A stretch of DNA of 64,000 nt from Phocicoccus schoeneichii. GTDB lineage: Bacteria > Bacillota > Bacilli > Staphylococcales > Salinicoccaceae. The position numbers and the translations under genes were made by a program. Below the pieces are notes generated by a model, which was not told the origin of the DNA, searched no databases, and saw only the letters and a program-made list of their open reading frames with translations. Positions 35,843 through 46,082 of this stretch are shown in pieces. Each line of letters opens with the position of its first letter. Within the stretch, counting starts at the first letter, position 1. The stretch covers positions 558,001-622,000 of the forward strand of contig NZ_BMDB01000001.1 of the NCBI RefSeq assembly GCF_014635565.1. The letters run 5' to 3'.

Positions 35843-37141
35843 CTAAGCTTTTTTAACAAATCGTGCGATATAAAATCCATCTGTTCCAAATTCATGTGGC
35901 AAAATTTGACGATTCGTACCTTCAAATTCAAATGGCTCAATTTGGAAAGAATCAAACTCGATATCATCGTGTGACTTCTTAAAAGTATATGCTACATTCT
36001 CGTTTTCCATCTGATGTAATGTACATGTAGAATATACTAAAACACCACCTGGTTTCAAATACTTCACTGCATTATTTAGGATACTAAGTTGAAGTTCTAC
36101 AAATGATTCGATATCTTCTTCACGAACTTTATACTTTATTTCTGGCTTTCTTCTAATTACACCAAGACCAGAGCACGGTGCATCTACGATAATTTTATCG
36201 TACATTTTACCGTAATCACTTTCTGCAGCATCTTTTAGTGAGATAGTCAGATTTTTGTGTCCAAGTCGCTTTGCTTCTTGTTTGATAAGAAGTAATTTGT
36301 GTTCATGAATATCACAAAAATCAACATGTCCGTCTTTCATGGATTCTAATGCATGGAATCCTTTACCACCTGGAGCTGAACATGCGTCTAAAATCGTATC
36401 ATCTATATCTAATTGTAACGCATAGTTGACACACATCGAACTTGCATCTTGAATACCGAATAAGCCATCTTTATAGCCACGTGTATTGGTAAGTCCGCCA
36501 CCTTTAACATGAATCGCATCGCTATGAACAGGCGAGATTTCCGCACGAACACCTTCTTCAGTTAGTGTGTCAATTAGAGACTCTCTATCCGTTTTTTTCT
36601 TGTTTGTGCGCAAGTACATCTTAGGTCGTTCTAGTAGGCTTTTTGCTATTTCCTCAGTTGTTTCTTCACCGTGATGCGAAATCAGTTGTTTTACAATCCA
36701 TTTTGGTAAAGAATATTGAAGTGAAATTCGGCGTTGTATATTTTGAATCGTACTTGGATCTCTTTTTTCAGATCTTAAATAGTTTCTTAAAATGCCGTTC
36801 ACTTGGTTAGCACTCTGTCTACCACCGACTTCTTTTGCAATCTCAACTGCCTCGTTAATTACAGCGTAGCTTGGAATTTTATCTAAATAATCGAGTTGGT
36901 AAATAGATAAAATAAGCAAATTACGTTGCCATCTTTTCACACGTGTCTTTAAGAAAGGTGCAAGTTTGTATTCAATTGTCATTTTATTGCTAATTGCACC
37001 GTAGACGATTTCCGTCAGTAATCCTCTGTCTTCTTTTATGAGATCATTTTCTTCAATCATCTGATTTAAGACTAGATTAGAGTAACCGCCCGCATCCATA
37101 ATGATTGTGTATGCATCTAGCGCAAGTTCTCTTACATTCAT
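35843..37141 (-). CDS. rsmB: 16S rRNA (cytosine-967-C5)-methyltransferase
   Basis: RsmB (Sun/YloM) methylates C967 of 16S rRNA. An N-terminal NusB-like domain (about 140 residues) binds RNA. The SAM-binding domain follows with LDACSAPGGKGFHALE, DAPCSGLGVIRRKPEIK and the catalytic Cys in YSTCTLHQMENE. Length is 432 residues. It is one base from fmt, in the same transcript. Confidence 0.96.
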   Translation of the reverse strand: MNVRELALDAYTIIMDAGGYSNLVLNQMIEENDLIKEDRGLLTEIVYGAISNKMTIEYKLAPFLKTRVKRWQRNLLILSIYQLDYLDKIPSYAVINEAVEIAKEVGGRQSANQVNGILRNYLRSEKRDPSTIQNIQRRISLQYSLPKWIVKQLISHHGEETTEEIAKSLLERPKMYLRTNKKKTDRESLIDTLTEEGVRAEISPVHSDAIHVKGGGLTNTRGYKDGLFGIQDASSMCVNYALQLDIDDTILDACSAPGGKGFHALESMKDGHVDFCDIHEHKLLLIKQEAKRLGHKNLTISLKDAAESDYGKMYDKIIVDAPCSGLGVIRRKPEIKYKVREEDIESFVELQLSILNNAVKYLKPGGVLVYSTCTLHQMENENVAYTFKKSHDDIEFDSFQIEPFEFEGTNRQILPHEFGTDGFYIARFVKKA

Positions 37142-37142
37142 A

Positions 37143-38072
37143 TTATTCTCCTAGTACAAGTCCAACATAACTTGGATTGTTGTTAATAAAATCTACTGCT
37201 TGGATTCTTTTCTTACCTGCCGGTTGCACTTCTGTGATTAGAAGCAGTTCATCCTTTGTTGCAACCATGAACCCGTCTACAGTGATTTCGATAATCTTAC
37301 CTGCTGGTTCTGTTGTTTGTTCATTTGTAATTTTTGATGCATATAGTTTTAATCGTTTTCCATCTAATAATGTATATCCGCCTGGAAAAGGATTCAGTCC
37401 TCGAATTTGGTTAAAGACCTCTCTTGCTTTTCTGTTAAAATCTACATACTCGTCACTCTTTAATATATTTGGGCTAAACGTTGCCTCTTCGTGATTTTGA
37501 GGTGTCCTGTGATTTGTATCATTTAAAATACTTGGAAGCACTTCTAGTAGAAGATCGCGACCTAAGTAACTAAGCTTGTCATGCATTGTGCCTACACTGT
37601 CTTCATCTAGTATTGGTATTTCTTTTTGTGCGATTATATCTCCACTATCAAGCGTTTTTGCCATATACATAATGGAAACGCCTGTTTTCTCGTCGCCTTC
37701 GATGATACTTCTATGAATTGGTGCGCCACCTCTGTGCTTAGGTAAAAGACTCGCGTGAACGTTGATTGCACCGAGTCTTGGTATGTTTAAGACTTTCTCA
37801 CTTAATAGCTGCCCATATGCAGCTGTGATAATTAAATCAGGGTTCAACTGAGTGATTATTTCTAGCCCTTCCTTAGAGACGTTCTCTGGTTGATATACAG
37901 GAATACCGAGCTTTTTAGCTGCTGCAGCCACTGGTGGTGCAGTCAAGATACGCTTTCTACCAACTGGTCTATCCGGTTGTGAGACCACGAGATCTACATT
38001 ATATTCATTGTGTACTGCTTCTAATATTGGTACTGAAAAGTCTGGTGTACCCATAAAAATTATTTTTGTCAT
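37143..38072 (-). CDS. fmt: Methionyl-tRNA formyltransferase
   Basis: Formylates initiator Met-tRNA with 10-formyltetrahydrofolate. Landmarks are IIFMGTPDFSVPILEA, the catalytic INVHASLLPKHRGGAPI (Asn, His) and LDSGDIIAQ. Length is 309 residues. It follows priA by eight bases. Peptide deformylase, its usual neighbour between priA and fmt, is missing at this locus. Confidence 0.97.
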   Translation of the reverse strand: MTKIIFMGTPDFSVPILEAVHNEYNVDLVVSQPDRPVGRKRILTAPPVAAAAKKLGIPVYQPENVSKEGLEIITQLNPDLIITAAYGQLLSEKVLNIPRLGAINVHASLLPKHRGGAPIHRSIIEGDEKTGVSIMYMAKTLDSGDIIAQKEIPILDEDSVGTMHDKLSYLGRDLLLEVLPSILNDTNHRTPQNHEEATFSPNILKSDEYVDFNRKAREVFNQIRGLNPFPGGYTLLDGKRLKLYASKITNEQTTEPAGKIIEITVDGFMVATKDELLLITEVQPAGKKRIQAVDFINNNPSYVGLVLGE

Positions 38073-38080
38073 TATTTCAC

Positions 38081-40462
38081 CTACATTATGAATTGTGGGT
38101 CAACATCGATTCTAAGTGAGACACCACTCTTTTTATATGCTACATAATATCTTTGGTCTAGTTGTTCCAATATTTCTAACAACGCTGGTTCATGTCTATA
38201 TTTGAGTAAAATTTGGAATCGAAACTTATTTTTGATGCGCTCAATCGGACTTGGACTTGGCCCGATTACGATTGACTGGTTTGAAATATGCTCAAGTAAC
38301 TTTGTACTCACGTCGTGTGATGCTTTCACACAATGATTGAAGTTCTCACTTGTAATCGTGAATAGGACATGAAAATAATACGGAGAATATCGTGCAATCT
38401 TTCTGTATTCCATTTCTTTTTTATAAAAATCAATATATCGATTCATTTGTGCGTCTAATATTGCGTAATGATCAGGGTTATACGTTTGAAAAATAACTTC
38501 TCCTGTTTTATCTCCACGACCCGCTCGACCTGCAACTTGTGTCAGCAACTGGAACGTCCGTTCATTTGCTCTAAAGTCAGGTATGTTTAGAGTCGTATCA
38601 GCATTCAACACTCCAACAAGCGTGACATTTGGAAAGTCAAGCCCCTTCGCAATCATCTGAGTCCCAAGTAATATTGGAATATTATCCTCTACAAAGTGTG
38701 AGAGCAGTGTTTCATGCATCCCTTTATTTCTTGTTGTGTCAATATCCATACGGACAACTTCCGTGTTGAACATATCACGGAGTATTTCTTCAACCTTTTC
38801 AGTCCCAGAACCTCTAAATGTCACCGCGGTGCTTTGACATTCTGGACATTTATTTGGTACAGGTGTCTCAAACGCACAGTAGTGACACATCAGTGTACCA
38901 TTTGACTTATGATACGTGAGTGAAATATCACAGTTCGGACACATCGGTACATGCCCACAATCTTGGCACAGTAAGAAATGTGCATACCCTCTTCTATTTA
39001 GAAGGAGAATAATCTGCTCATTCTTTTCGATGCGTTCTATGATTTTCTCTCTCAAAATATCTGAGACAATCGAAATATTCCCTTCTTGTCTAGATAAAGC
39101 CATGTCCACAATCGTCGTTTCAGGTAAAGGCTGTGCTTTCGCCCGATGTTTTAGTTCAAGTCTTTTATAGACCCCTTTTTCACTTCTTGCATAAGACTCT
39201 AAACTAGGTGTTGCACTCCCTAATATCAGTGGACAATTGAAGTACGCTGCACGCCAAAGGGCGACTTGTCTGGCATCATATAAAGGACGTTCTCCTTGCT
39301 TATACGTGGACTCGTGTTCTTCATCGATGATTATGATACCGATATTTTTAAATGGCGCAAAAATACTGCTTCTTGCACCAATCGCGATGCTCGCACGACC
39401 TTCTTTGATTTTTCGCCACTCATCATACTTCTCACCATGAGAAAGTGCGGAGTGGAGTACCGCAACATCATCACCAAATCTCGCTTTGAAGCGGTGCACC
39501 ATCTGAGGTGTAAGTGCAATTTCAGGAACTAGCATAATCGCTTCTTTTCCTTTATTTAATGCATGCTCAATCGTTTCAAGATAAACTTCTGTCTTACCGC
39601 TTCCTGTAATTCCGTGAAGTAGAAACGTCTCCTGTCTATTTTCGATCATTGCATCTTTTATTTTATTATATGCGATCTGCTGTTCATCATTTAACGTATG
39701 TCTTTCAGATTCAAAAAATACACGTGTATCATATGGATCTCGGTCTACGATCACGTCAACACGTTCAACAAGCCCTTTGACTTCTAGTGCATCAACAAGT
39801 TGAACCGAGTAACCAGCGTCCCTAATTCTGAGTAATGTAATCGGTGCGTCTTCACTCTCGATCCATTCGAGTAATTCTCTTTGTTTTACTGCACGTTCAC
39901 TCGGCATATTGCCCGTATATAGACTTCTCACAGCACGATTTGTTTTCTTTTTTGTATGTTGCGCAATAATCGTTTCTTCTATTAATTCTTTAGATTTCAT
40001 GAAAGGGACGATTTTTTTGAGTTCATCTTTGTCTAAATTTCTAACAATGACTTCGTTATTCTTTTGAAGTTCATTAAATAGTACAGTCGCCTCATTACCT
40101 GCGTGTTCACTCAATTTAAGTATCGTTTTAGATTTCGTTTTGAGCGCGACTGGAAGAATTGCCTCAATCACAGAGATTTGTCTATCCACGTAATATGAAG
40201 CGATTTTTTTCGAAAGCTGTATCAGTTCTTCAGTGAGAACTGGAGTTCCATCCATAATCCTATTGATTTCTTTAACTTTAGAAACATCAATGTCTGCAGT
40301 CTCTTTTATCTCAATAACAAACCCTTGTATATCTCTATTTCCAAAAGGGATAAACACACGATGCCCCACACGTATCGTGTCGACTAAAGAATCTGGAATC
40401 TTGTATGTGAAAAGTCTATCGACTGAATTGCTCGATACCGATACGATGACTGAAGCAAACAT
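38081..40462 (-). CDS. priA: Primosomal helicase PriA
   Basis: Replication-restart helicase that recognises forks and loads the replicative helicase. An N-terminal 3'-end-binding domain precedes the helicase core, with Walker A LLHGITGSGKTEVYLE and Walker B IIIIDEEHESTYKQ. A zinc domain is visible with four Cys pairs between CQDCGHVPMCPNCD and CPECQ. Length is 793 residues. It follows coaBC by two bases. Confidence 0.97.
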   Translation of the reverse strand: MFASVIVSVSSNSVDRLFTYKIPDSLVDTIRVGHRVFIPFGNRDIQGFVIEIKETADIDVSKVKEINRIMDGTPVLTEELIQLSKKIASYYVDRQISVIEAILPVALKTKSKTILKLSEHAGNEATVLFNELQKNNEVIVRNLDKDELKKIVPFMKSKELIEETIIAQHTKKKTNRAVRSLYTGNMPSERAVKQRELLEWIESEDAPITLLRIRDAGYSVQLVDALEVKGLVERVDVIVDRDPYDTRVFFESERHTLNDEQQIAYNKIKDAMIENRQETFLLHGITGSGKTEVYLETIEHALNKGKEAIMLVPEIALTPQMVHRFKARFGDDVAVLHSALSHGEKYDEWRKIKEGRASIAIGARSSIFAPFKNIGIIIIDEEHESTYKQGERPLYDARQVALWRAAYFNCPLILGSATPSLESYARSEKGVYKRLELKHRAKAQPLPETTIVDMALSRQEGNISIVSDILREKIIERIEKNEQIILLLNRRGYAHFLLCQDCGHVPMCPNCDISLTYHKSNGTLMCHYCAFETPVPNKCPECQSTAVTFRGSGTEKVEEILRDMFNTEVVRMDIDTTRNKGMHETLLSHFVEDNIPILLGTQMIAKGLDFPNVTLVGVLNADTTLNIPDFRANERTFQLLTQVAGRAGRGDKTGEVIFQTYNPDHYAILDAQMNRYIDFYKKEMEYRKIARYSPYYFHVLFTITSENFNHCVKASHDVSTKLLEHISNQSIVIGPSPSPIERIKNKFRFQILLKYRHEPALLEILEQLDQRYYVAYKKSGVSLRIDVDPQFIM

Positions 40463-40464
40463 GT

Positions 40465-41682
40465 TTACTCTATCCTTTCAATTACAGTTTCAAGAATCAT
40501 TTCTGCGATACTTTCTTTCTTAGATTTCGGAATTTTTAAGTCATCGCCTTCTTTAAATATCATCATGACTTCATTATCATCACTATTCATTCCGATATCT
40601 TTACGCGACACATCGTTCATTACGATACAGTCTGCGTTTTTACGTTTCAACTTCTCACGTGCATAGCGTTCGACATCATGCGTTTCTGCTGCAAACCCAA
40701 CAATATACATCTGATCATTGTTATGACCAACATAGTCTAAAATATCCGTTGTTTCTTTTAAGTCTATTCTTAAATGTTCTTGTGTTTTATCTTTTTTCAT
40801 TTTATTGTTACTAACAACTAATGGTGTGTAATCACTCACCGCCGCTGAAAAAATCCCGATATCCGCATCCATATGCTCTTTTACTGCTTGGTACATATCA
40901 TCAGTAGACACGACATCTATGACTGTAATGCCTTCTGGTTTTTCAAGATTTACCGGACCGCTAACTAAAGTGACATCTGCCCCTAATTTCTTCGCAACCT
41001 TTGCTAAACTATACCCCATTTTGCCACTCGATACGTTTGTGATATAACGAATTGGATCGAGCTTCTCACGTGTTGGACCTGCCGTGATGAGTACCTTTTT
41101 ACCAGTGAGTCGGTTTTTATCTTTATCAGTAGGTTCTGTTTCATCTAACTCATTTAAGATAAAATTCATATACTCGATAATTGAAGCGGTATCTGCCAAG
41201 CGACCTTTCGCTATATATCCACATGCCAGGAATCCAACTTCACTATCTAAGAAGTGATAACCAATTGATTTTAAGTACTCAATATTTTTTTGAACAGGTG
41301 GTTGCTCTAGCATGTGAACATTCATTGCAGGTGCGATGATAATTGGCTTTTTAGTTGCAGCAAGAACGTTTAATAACATATTGTCGTAAATACCATTCGC
41401 AAGCTTACCAATTGTGTTGGCTGTTGCTGGAACCACGAGGATGATGTCTGCCCATTCACCGATGTTGATATGAGCGATTACACTCGGATCTTCCTCTTTG
41501 AACGTGTCAGTGTATACGTGATTTCTACTAATTGCTTGGAACGCTAAGGGCGTTACGAATTCTAACGTATTATCTGTTAGAACAACACGTACGCTATGAC
41601 CACTTTGGATTAATTTACTTGTTAAGTCGATTGCTTTATAACTCGCAATGCCTCCAGTAACACCAATGACTATATTCGCCAT
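40465..41682 (-). CDS. coaBC: Bifunctional CoaBC (phosphopantothenoylcysteine synthase/decarboxylase)
   Basis: Two consecutive steps of coenzyme A synthesis. The N-terminal flavin decarboxylase half (CoaC) shows GVTGGIASYKAIDL, PAMNVHML and CGYIAKGRLA. The C-terminal synthetase half (CoaB) starts near KKVLITAGPTREKLDPIRY. The ATG at 41682 (MANIVIGVTGG) is chosen because GGGGTGAAC precedes it; length is then 405 residues. A terminator separates it from rpoZ. Confidence 0.96.
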   Translation of the reverse strand: MANIVIGVTGGIASYKAIDLTSKLIQSGHSVRVVLTDNTLEFVTPLAFQAISRNHVYTDTFKEEDPSVIAHINIGEWADIILVVPATANTIGKLANGIYDNMLLNVLAATKKPIIIAPAMNVHMLEQPPVQKNIEYLKSIGYHFLDSEVGFLACGYIAKGRLADTASIIEYMNFILNELDETEPTDKDKNRLTGKKVLITAGPTREKLDPIRYITNVSSGKMGYSLAKVAKKLGADVTLVSGPVNLEKPEGITVIDVVSTDDMYQAVKEHMDADIGIFSAAVSDYTPLVVSNNKMKKDKTQEHLRIDLKETTDILDYVGHNNDQMYIVGFAAETHDVERYAREKLKRKNADCIVMNDVSRKDIGMNSDDNEVMMIFKEGDDLKIPKSKKESIAEMILETVIERIE

Positions 41683-41705
41683 TTTGTTCACCCCTATATC
41701 AAGAA

Positions 41706-41732
41706 AAGCTGACAAAAGTACTTTGTCAGCTT
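41706..41732 (-). terminator. Intrinsic terminator of gmk-rpoZ
   Basis: Perfect 11-bp stem (AAGCTGACAAA / TTTGTCAGCTT) with 5-base loop and TTTTC on the minus strand. It overlaps the rpoZ stop by two bases and separates it from coaBC. Confidence 0.88.
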
Positions 41733-41924
41733 AGTTAGTTTTAATTACCTTATGTTTTGCAATTTCTTCTAATGCTCTTCCTACGTTTTTAACAGATTTG
41801 TAAGGACCAAATACTGCATAATCCGGATGGTCTTGTAACTCACGTGCACGTTTAGCTGCCATAGTTACGATCATATATTTTGAATCTACGTTTGATTTTA
41901 ATTCGTGAAGTGCTGGGTATAACA

Positions 41925-41925
<1 letters not shown>
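41731..41925 (-). CDS. rpoZ: RNA polymerase omega subunit
   Basis: Omega subunit, 64 residues, which helps fold beta-prime. YMIVTMAAKRARELQ is the conserved core. Its ATG overlaps the gmk stop by one base (TAATG), with GGAGGCAGAC upstream as ribosome-binding site. Confidence 0.94.
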
Positions 41926-42620
<695 letters not shown>

Positions 42621-42679
42621 TTATAATAGTATCATCCCATGTTAGAATAAGTATATTAATTAATTCGGAGGAATGACAC

Positions 42680-44383
42680 ATGGCACTAGATGGTAACTTT
42701 GTACATGAGTTAGTAGATGAACTTTCGTCACTCATCGGCGGAAGAGTGAACCGTGTACATCAAATTGATGATATGACAGTCACGATAAGAATTAGAAGTA
42801 ACAGAGTAAATCATCAGTTACTGATTAGTGCACATCCTACTTATTCACGCTTTCATATCACACATGAAAAATATGAAACACCTTTCGATCCACCAATGTT
42901 CTTACGCATGCTGCGTCGTGACATCGAAGGTGGCTTCTTAAATAAGATCGAACAGATTGGAAACGATCGTCGTATTCACTTACACTTCAATAATATTGAT
43001 GAGATTGGCGATCCTATTGAACGTGTCTTAATCCTAGAAATTATGGGTCGTCATTCAAATATTATTTTGACAGATGACGAAAATAAAATTATTTATGCGA
43101 TTAAACATCTGACACCTAATAATAACGAGCGTACGGTGATGCCCGGGTTTACGTATACTGCACCGCCTACTCTGAAGAAGTTGAACCCAAGAACAGCAGA
43201 ACTCGACGAATTGCCTAAGTTTATCGATTTTAATAGTGGCAAGGTTGGTAAGCAGATTCTGAAGCATGTCGAAGGTGTGAGTCCATTATTCATTAGTGAA
43301 GTTGAAAACCGCACTAAATATTTTAAGCCGGATAACGTAGTTCTCGCTATTCGTGAGACGCTTGAAGCTCTTGAGCGAGAACCTGTTTTATATCATGACG
43401 AAAAAGAGAATTATTATTACGCACCACTTTCTATTTTTGAAGATAAAGGGATTGAAAAAACAACGTATAAGACACTTTCAGAGTTGCTTGATGATTTTTA
43501 TCATAATAGATACGTGCATGCGCGTGTGAAACAGCAAGCACAAGATTATTATCATGTAGTATCGCAAAATATTGCGAAGACGAAGCGTAAACTTGATAAT
43601 TTAGCTGTGGATTTAGAAGAATCAAAGTCAATGGATGAATACCAGAAATACGGTGAGTTGCTCACTGCGTATATGCATCAGCTGAAACCGTATAGTGAAT
43701 CCGCGAAAGTGTTTGACTATTACACGAACGAGGAAGTTGAGATTCCTTTGAAGAAGAATCTGTCACCTGCTGAAAATTCACAACGTTACTACTCGCTTTA
43801 TAATAAGATGAAAAACAGACAAAATGAAGCCGTGAAGCAGATTGAAATCGCAGAGAATGATCTCGAGTATTTCGAGAATTTATTACACCAAATGGAGTCC
43901 ATCACTACAAGTGATGAGGTTGAAGAAATTCGCGAAGAACTGATGGAACAAGGTGTAATTAAATATAAGAAAACCAATAGGAAAAAGAAGAAAACAGGCG
44001 TTACTCTAAGTGAATATAAAACGTCGAACAGATTGCGTGTCTTAGTTGGGAAAAATAATAAGCAAAATGATTATTTAACAAATCGACATGCTCAAAATAA
44101 CCACCTTTGGTTCCATGTTAAAGATATGCCAGGATCTCACGTCGTGATTACGCATACGGAAAATGAAATTAAAGAAAGTGATATTCGTGAAGCGGCGAAG
44201 ATTGCGGCATACTTTTCTAAAGGAAAACAGTCAGAATCCGTGCCAGTAGATTACACTTTAATTAAACATGTGAAAAATATTCCAGGAACAAAACCTGGAT
44301 TTGTCACATATACAAATCAAAGTACAGTTTTTGTAACACCAGATGAAGTGACAGTCAAAAAATTAGAAGTAAAGTCTCCTTAA
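42680..44383 (+). CDS. rqcH: Ribosome quality-control protein RqcH (FbpA family)
   Basis: NFACT-family protein that binds obstructed 50S subunits and recruits alanyl-tRNA to add C-terminal Ala tails. Earlier names are FbpA or YloA (fibronectin-binding). The NFACT-N domain begins MALDGNFVHELVDELSSLIGGRVNRVHQ. A coiled-coil middle region follows (about 290-420) and then the NFACT-R domain, NHLWFHVKDMPGSHVVI. Length is 567 residues. Strong ribosome-binding site GGAGGAATGAC. It is divergent from gmk, as in relatives. Confidence 0.95.
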   Translation: MALDGNFVHELVDELSSLIGGRVNRVHQIDDMTVTIRIRSNRVNHQLLISAHPTYSRFHITHEKYETPFDPPMFLRMLRRDIEGGFLNKIEQIGNDRRIHLHFNNIDEIGDPIERVLILEIMGRHSNIILTDDENKIIYAIKHLTPNNNERTVMPGFTYTAPPTLKKLNPRTAELDELPKFIDFNSGKVGKQILKHVEGVSPLFISEVENRTKYFKPDNVVLAIRETLEALEREPVLYHDEKENYYYAPLSIFEDKGIEKTTYKTLSELLDDFYHNRYVHARVKQQAQDYYHVVSQNIAKTKRKLDNLAVDLEESKSMDEYQKYGELLTAYMHQLKPYSESAKVFDYYTNEEVEIPLKKNLSPAENSQRYYSLYNKMKNRQNEAVKQIEIAENDLEYFENLLHQMESITTSDEVEEIREELMEQGVIKYKKTNRKKKKTGVTLSEYKTSNRLRVLVGKNNKQNDYLTNRHAQNNHLWFHVKDMPGSHVVITHTENEIKESDIREAAKIAAYFSKGKQSESVPVDYTLIKHVKNIPGTKPGFVTYTNQSTVFVTPDEVTVKKLEVKSP

Positions 44384-44404
44384 ATTTTAGGGAGACTTTT
44401 TTAT
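44372..44404 (+). terminator. Intrinsic terminator of rqcH
   Basis: 8-bp stem (AAGTCTCC / GGAGACTT) with an 11-base loop, then a T run. It overlaps the rqcH stop codon. Confidence 0.85.
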
Positions 44405-44507
44405 ACAACAAAAAATGTGATTTACTTTTTTTAGAGTGAAATTTTATTAAAAGTTTGTGGGTTTTTATCTGAAACATTTGTGTAAAAGTTGGCCGTGTGA
44501 TTTACTC

Positions 44508-45449
44508 ATGGTGAAAGGACTGAAGAAAATAGAAAATCCATTAAAACCTGACTTATTAGCTGTCTTGGAACACTTGAATTCTCGCAAAAGTTTACCTGAA
44601 ATCGAGACTTTGAATTATGAACGTCAGAGTCAGGGCTATATCGGTGAAGATAAAATCCGTAGGTTGTTGTTAGAGCATCTGGATGTGAAGCCGCTTGCGC
44701 TTTTTGATTTTAGATTTATGGCGAATAATGATGAATGCCAGATTGACTGTTTGTTGTTATTTCAGAATGAGTGTGTGTTGATTGAGGTAAAAAATTATTC
44801 TGGAGAGTATGTGTATCGCGACGCAGAAATATTTTTTAATGGGAGTATGAAGCGGCTATATTCACAACCGTTCCCGCAGGTCGCGCGCGCGAAAGTATTG
44901 TTAGGTGATCTGTTTAGATTACTCGGGATTCGTATAAACATTTCTGAGAAGATTGTGTTTATCAATGACAAATTTTACCTGTATGAGGTACCTGGGAATT
45001 TACCGGTTTTTTATAATGCGACTTTGGACAGATTTTTAAGAGAATTGAATGACAAACGCTGTGATCTCAGTGACTATCATTTTAAAATTGCAGCGAAATT
45101 GAAATCTGTGCGATTGAAGAATTCAGTATATGAAAGAATCCCCGAATATGAATATGACACAATTCAAAAAGGGATTCCTTGTGTGAATTGTAGTAATTGG
45201 ATGACGAAATTAACCGATAAAAGCAGGAAACATCTAGTATGCGCGTCTTGTGACAAACTAGAAACTATCGACGACGCTATTCTCCGCATGGTTCGAGAAT
45301 ATAATTTACTATTTAAAGATAGGAAGATCACTTCAGCTGCAATTTATGATTGGACTAACAGTATAATTTCTCAAAAAGTAATTAGAAATATTCTTATTAA
45401 ACATCTCAATCCTGTTGGTACAACTAGGGATAGGCACTATATCATATGA
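44508..45449 (+). CDS. NERD-domain protein with C-terminal zinc ribbon
   Basis: A nuclease-related (NERD) domain lies at about residues 30-150: GYIGEDKIRRLLLEHL, then NDECQIDCLLLFQNECVLIEVKNYSGEY, with the Gln-x-Asp and Glu-x-Lys residues of the restriction-endonuclease fold. The C-terminal third has a zinc-ribbon pattern (CVNCSNWMTKLTDK ... LVCASC) and a helical tail. The start is uncertain: the ATG at 44508 and a GTG at 44457 both lack a good ribosome-binding site. The stop is supplied by the first unit of the 51-bp array. It is not part of the conserved gene order here. Function unknown; DNA cleavage or repair is plausible from the fold. Confidence 0.82.
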   Translation: MVKGLKKIENPLKPDLLAVLEHLNSRKSLPEIETLNYERQSQGYIGEDKIRRLLLEHLDVKPLALFDFRFMANNDECQIDCLLLFQNECVLIEVKNYSGEYVYRDAEIFFNGSMKRLYSQPFPQVARAKVLLGDLFRLLGIRINISEKIVFINDKFYLYEVPGNLPVFYNATLDRFLRELNDKRCDLSDYHFKIAAKLKSVRLKNSVYERIPEYEYDTIQKGIPCVNCSNWMTKLTDKSRKHLVCASCDKLETIDDAILRMVREYNLLFKDRKITSAAIYDWTNSIISQKVIRNILIKHLNPVGTTRDRHYII

Positions 45450-46052
45450 TTCATACGATAAATACAGATTACTAAAATTACCGTCCATATCGGACTCATA
45501 TTCGTACGATAAAATCAGCTTCCTGAAATTATCATCCATATCGGACTCATATTCGTACGGTAAAATCAGATTCCTGAAACTATCGGCCATATCAACTTCA
45601 TATTCGTCAGATAAAAACAGCTACCTGAAACTATCGGCCATATCGGACTCGTATTCGTGCGATAAAATCAGATTCCTGAAATTACCGTCCATATCGGAAT
45701 CATATTCGTACGATAAAATCAGCTTCCTGAAACTATCGGCCATATCGGACTTCATATTCATACGATAAAATCAGATTCCTGAATCTATCGGCCATATCAA
45801 CTTCATATTCGTACGATAAATACAGATTCCTGAAACTATCGGCCATATCGGACTCATATTCGTACGATAAATACAGCTTCTTGAAACTATCGGCCATATC
45901 GGATTCACATTCGTACGATAAATACAGATTCCTGAAACTATCGGCCATATCGGAATCCAATTCGTACGATAAATACAGATTACTGAAACTATCGGCCATA
46001 TCGGACTCCAATTCGTACAATAAAAACAACTTCTAAAAATTATCGTCCATAT
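45441..46052. repeat. 51-bp tandem repeat array, about 12 units with internal hairpin
   Basis: Units recur every 51 bases: the landmark ATAT at the unit junction is found at 45487, 45538, 45589, 45640, 45691, 45742, 45794, 45845, 45896, 45947, 45998 and 46049. One spacing is 52 because of an inserted T. Each unit carries CGATA / TATCG around an 18-base loop containing AATCAGATTCCTGAAAC or close variants, and a linker CATATCGGACTCATATTCG. The stem is intact in about half of the units and imperfect in several others. The array lies between the convergent NERD and pyrE genes. Unique spacers are absent, so it is not CRISPR. Confidence 0.95.
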
Positions 46053-46082
46053 ATTACAAACTTATACAGTTAAAATCCAACA

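Noticed and set aside
44411-44507. Possible mobile-element trace: TGTGATTTACT occurs twice about 80 bases apart before the NERD gene
   Set aside because: The match is only 11 bases in AT-rich DNA; no transposase or terminal inverted repeats are nearby.
45441-46052. Gene for a repeat protein
   Set aside because: Frames are open on both strands only because the unit is a multiple of three; one 52-bp unit and a TAG break the minus frame and there is no ribosome-binding site.
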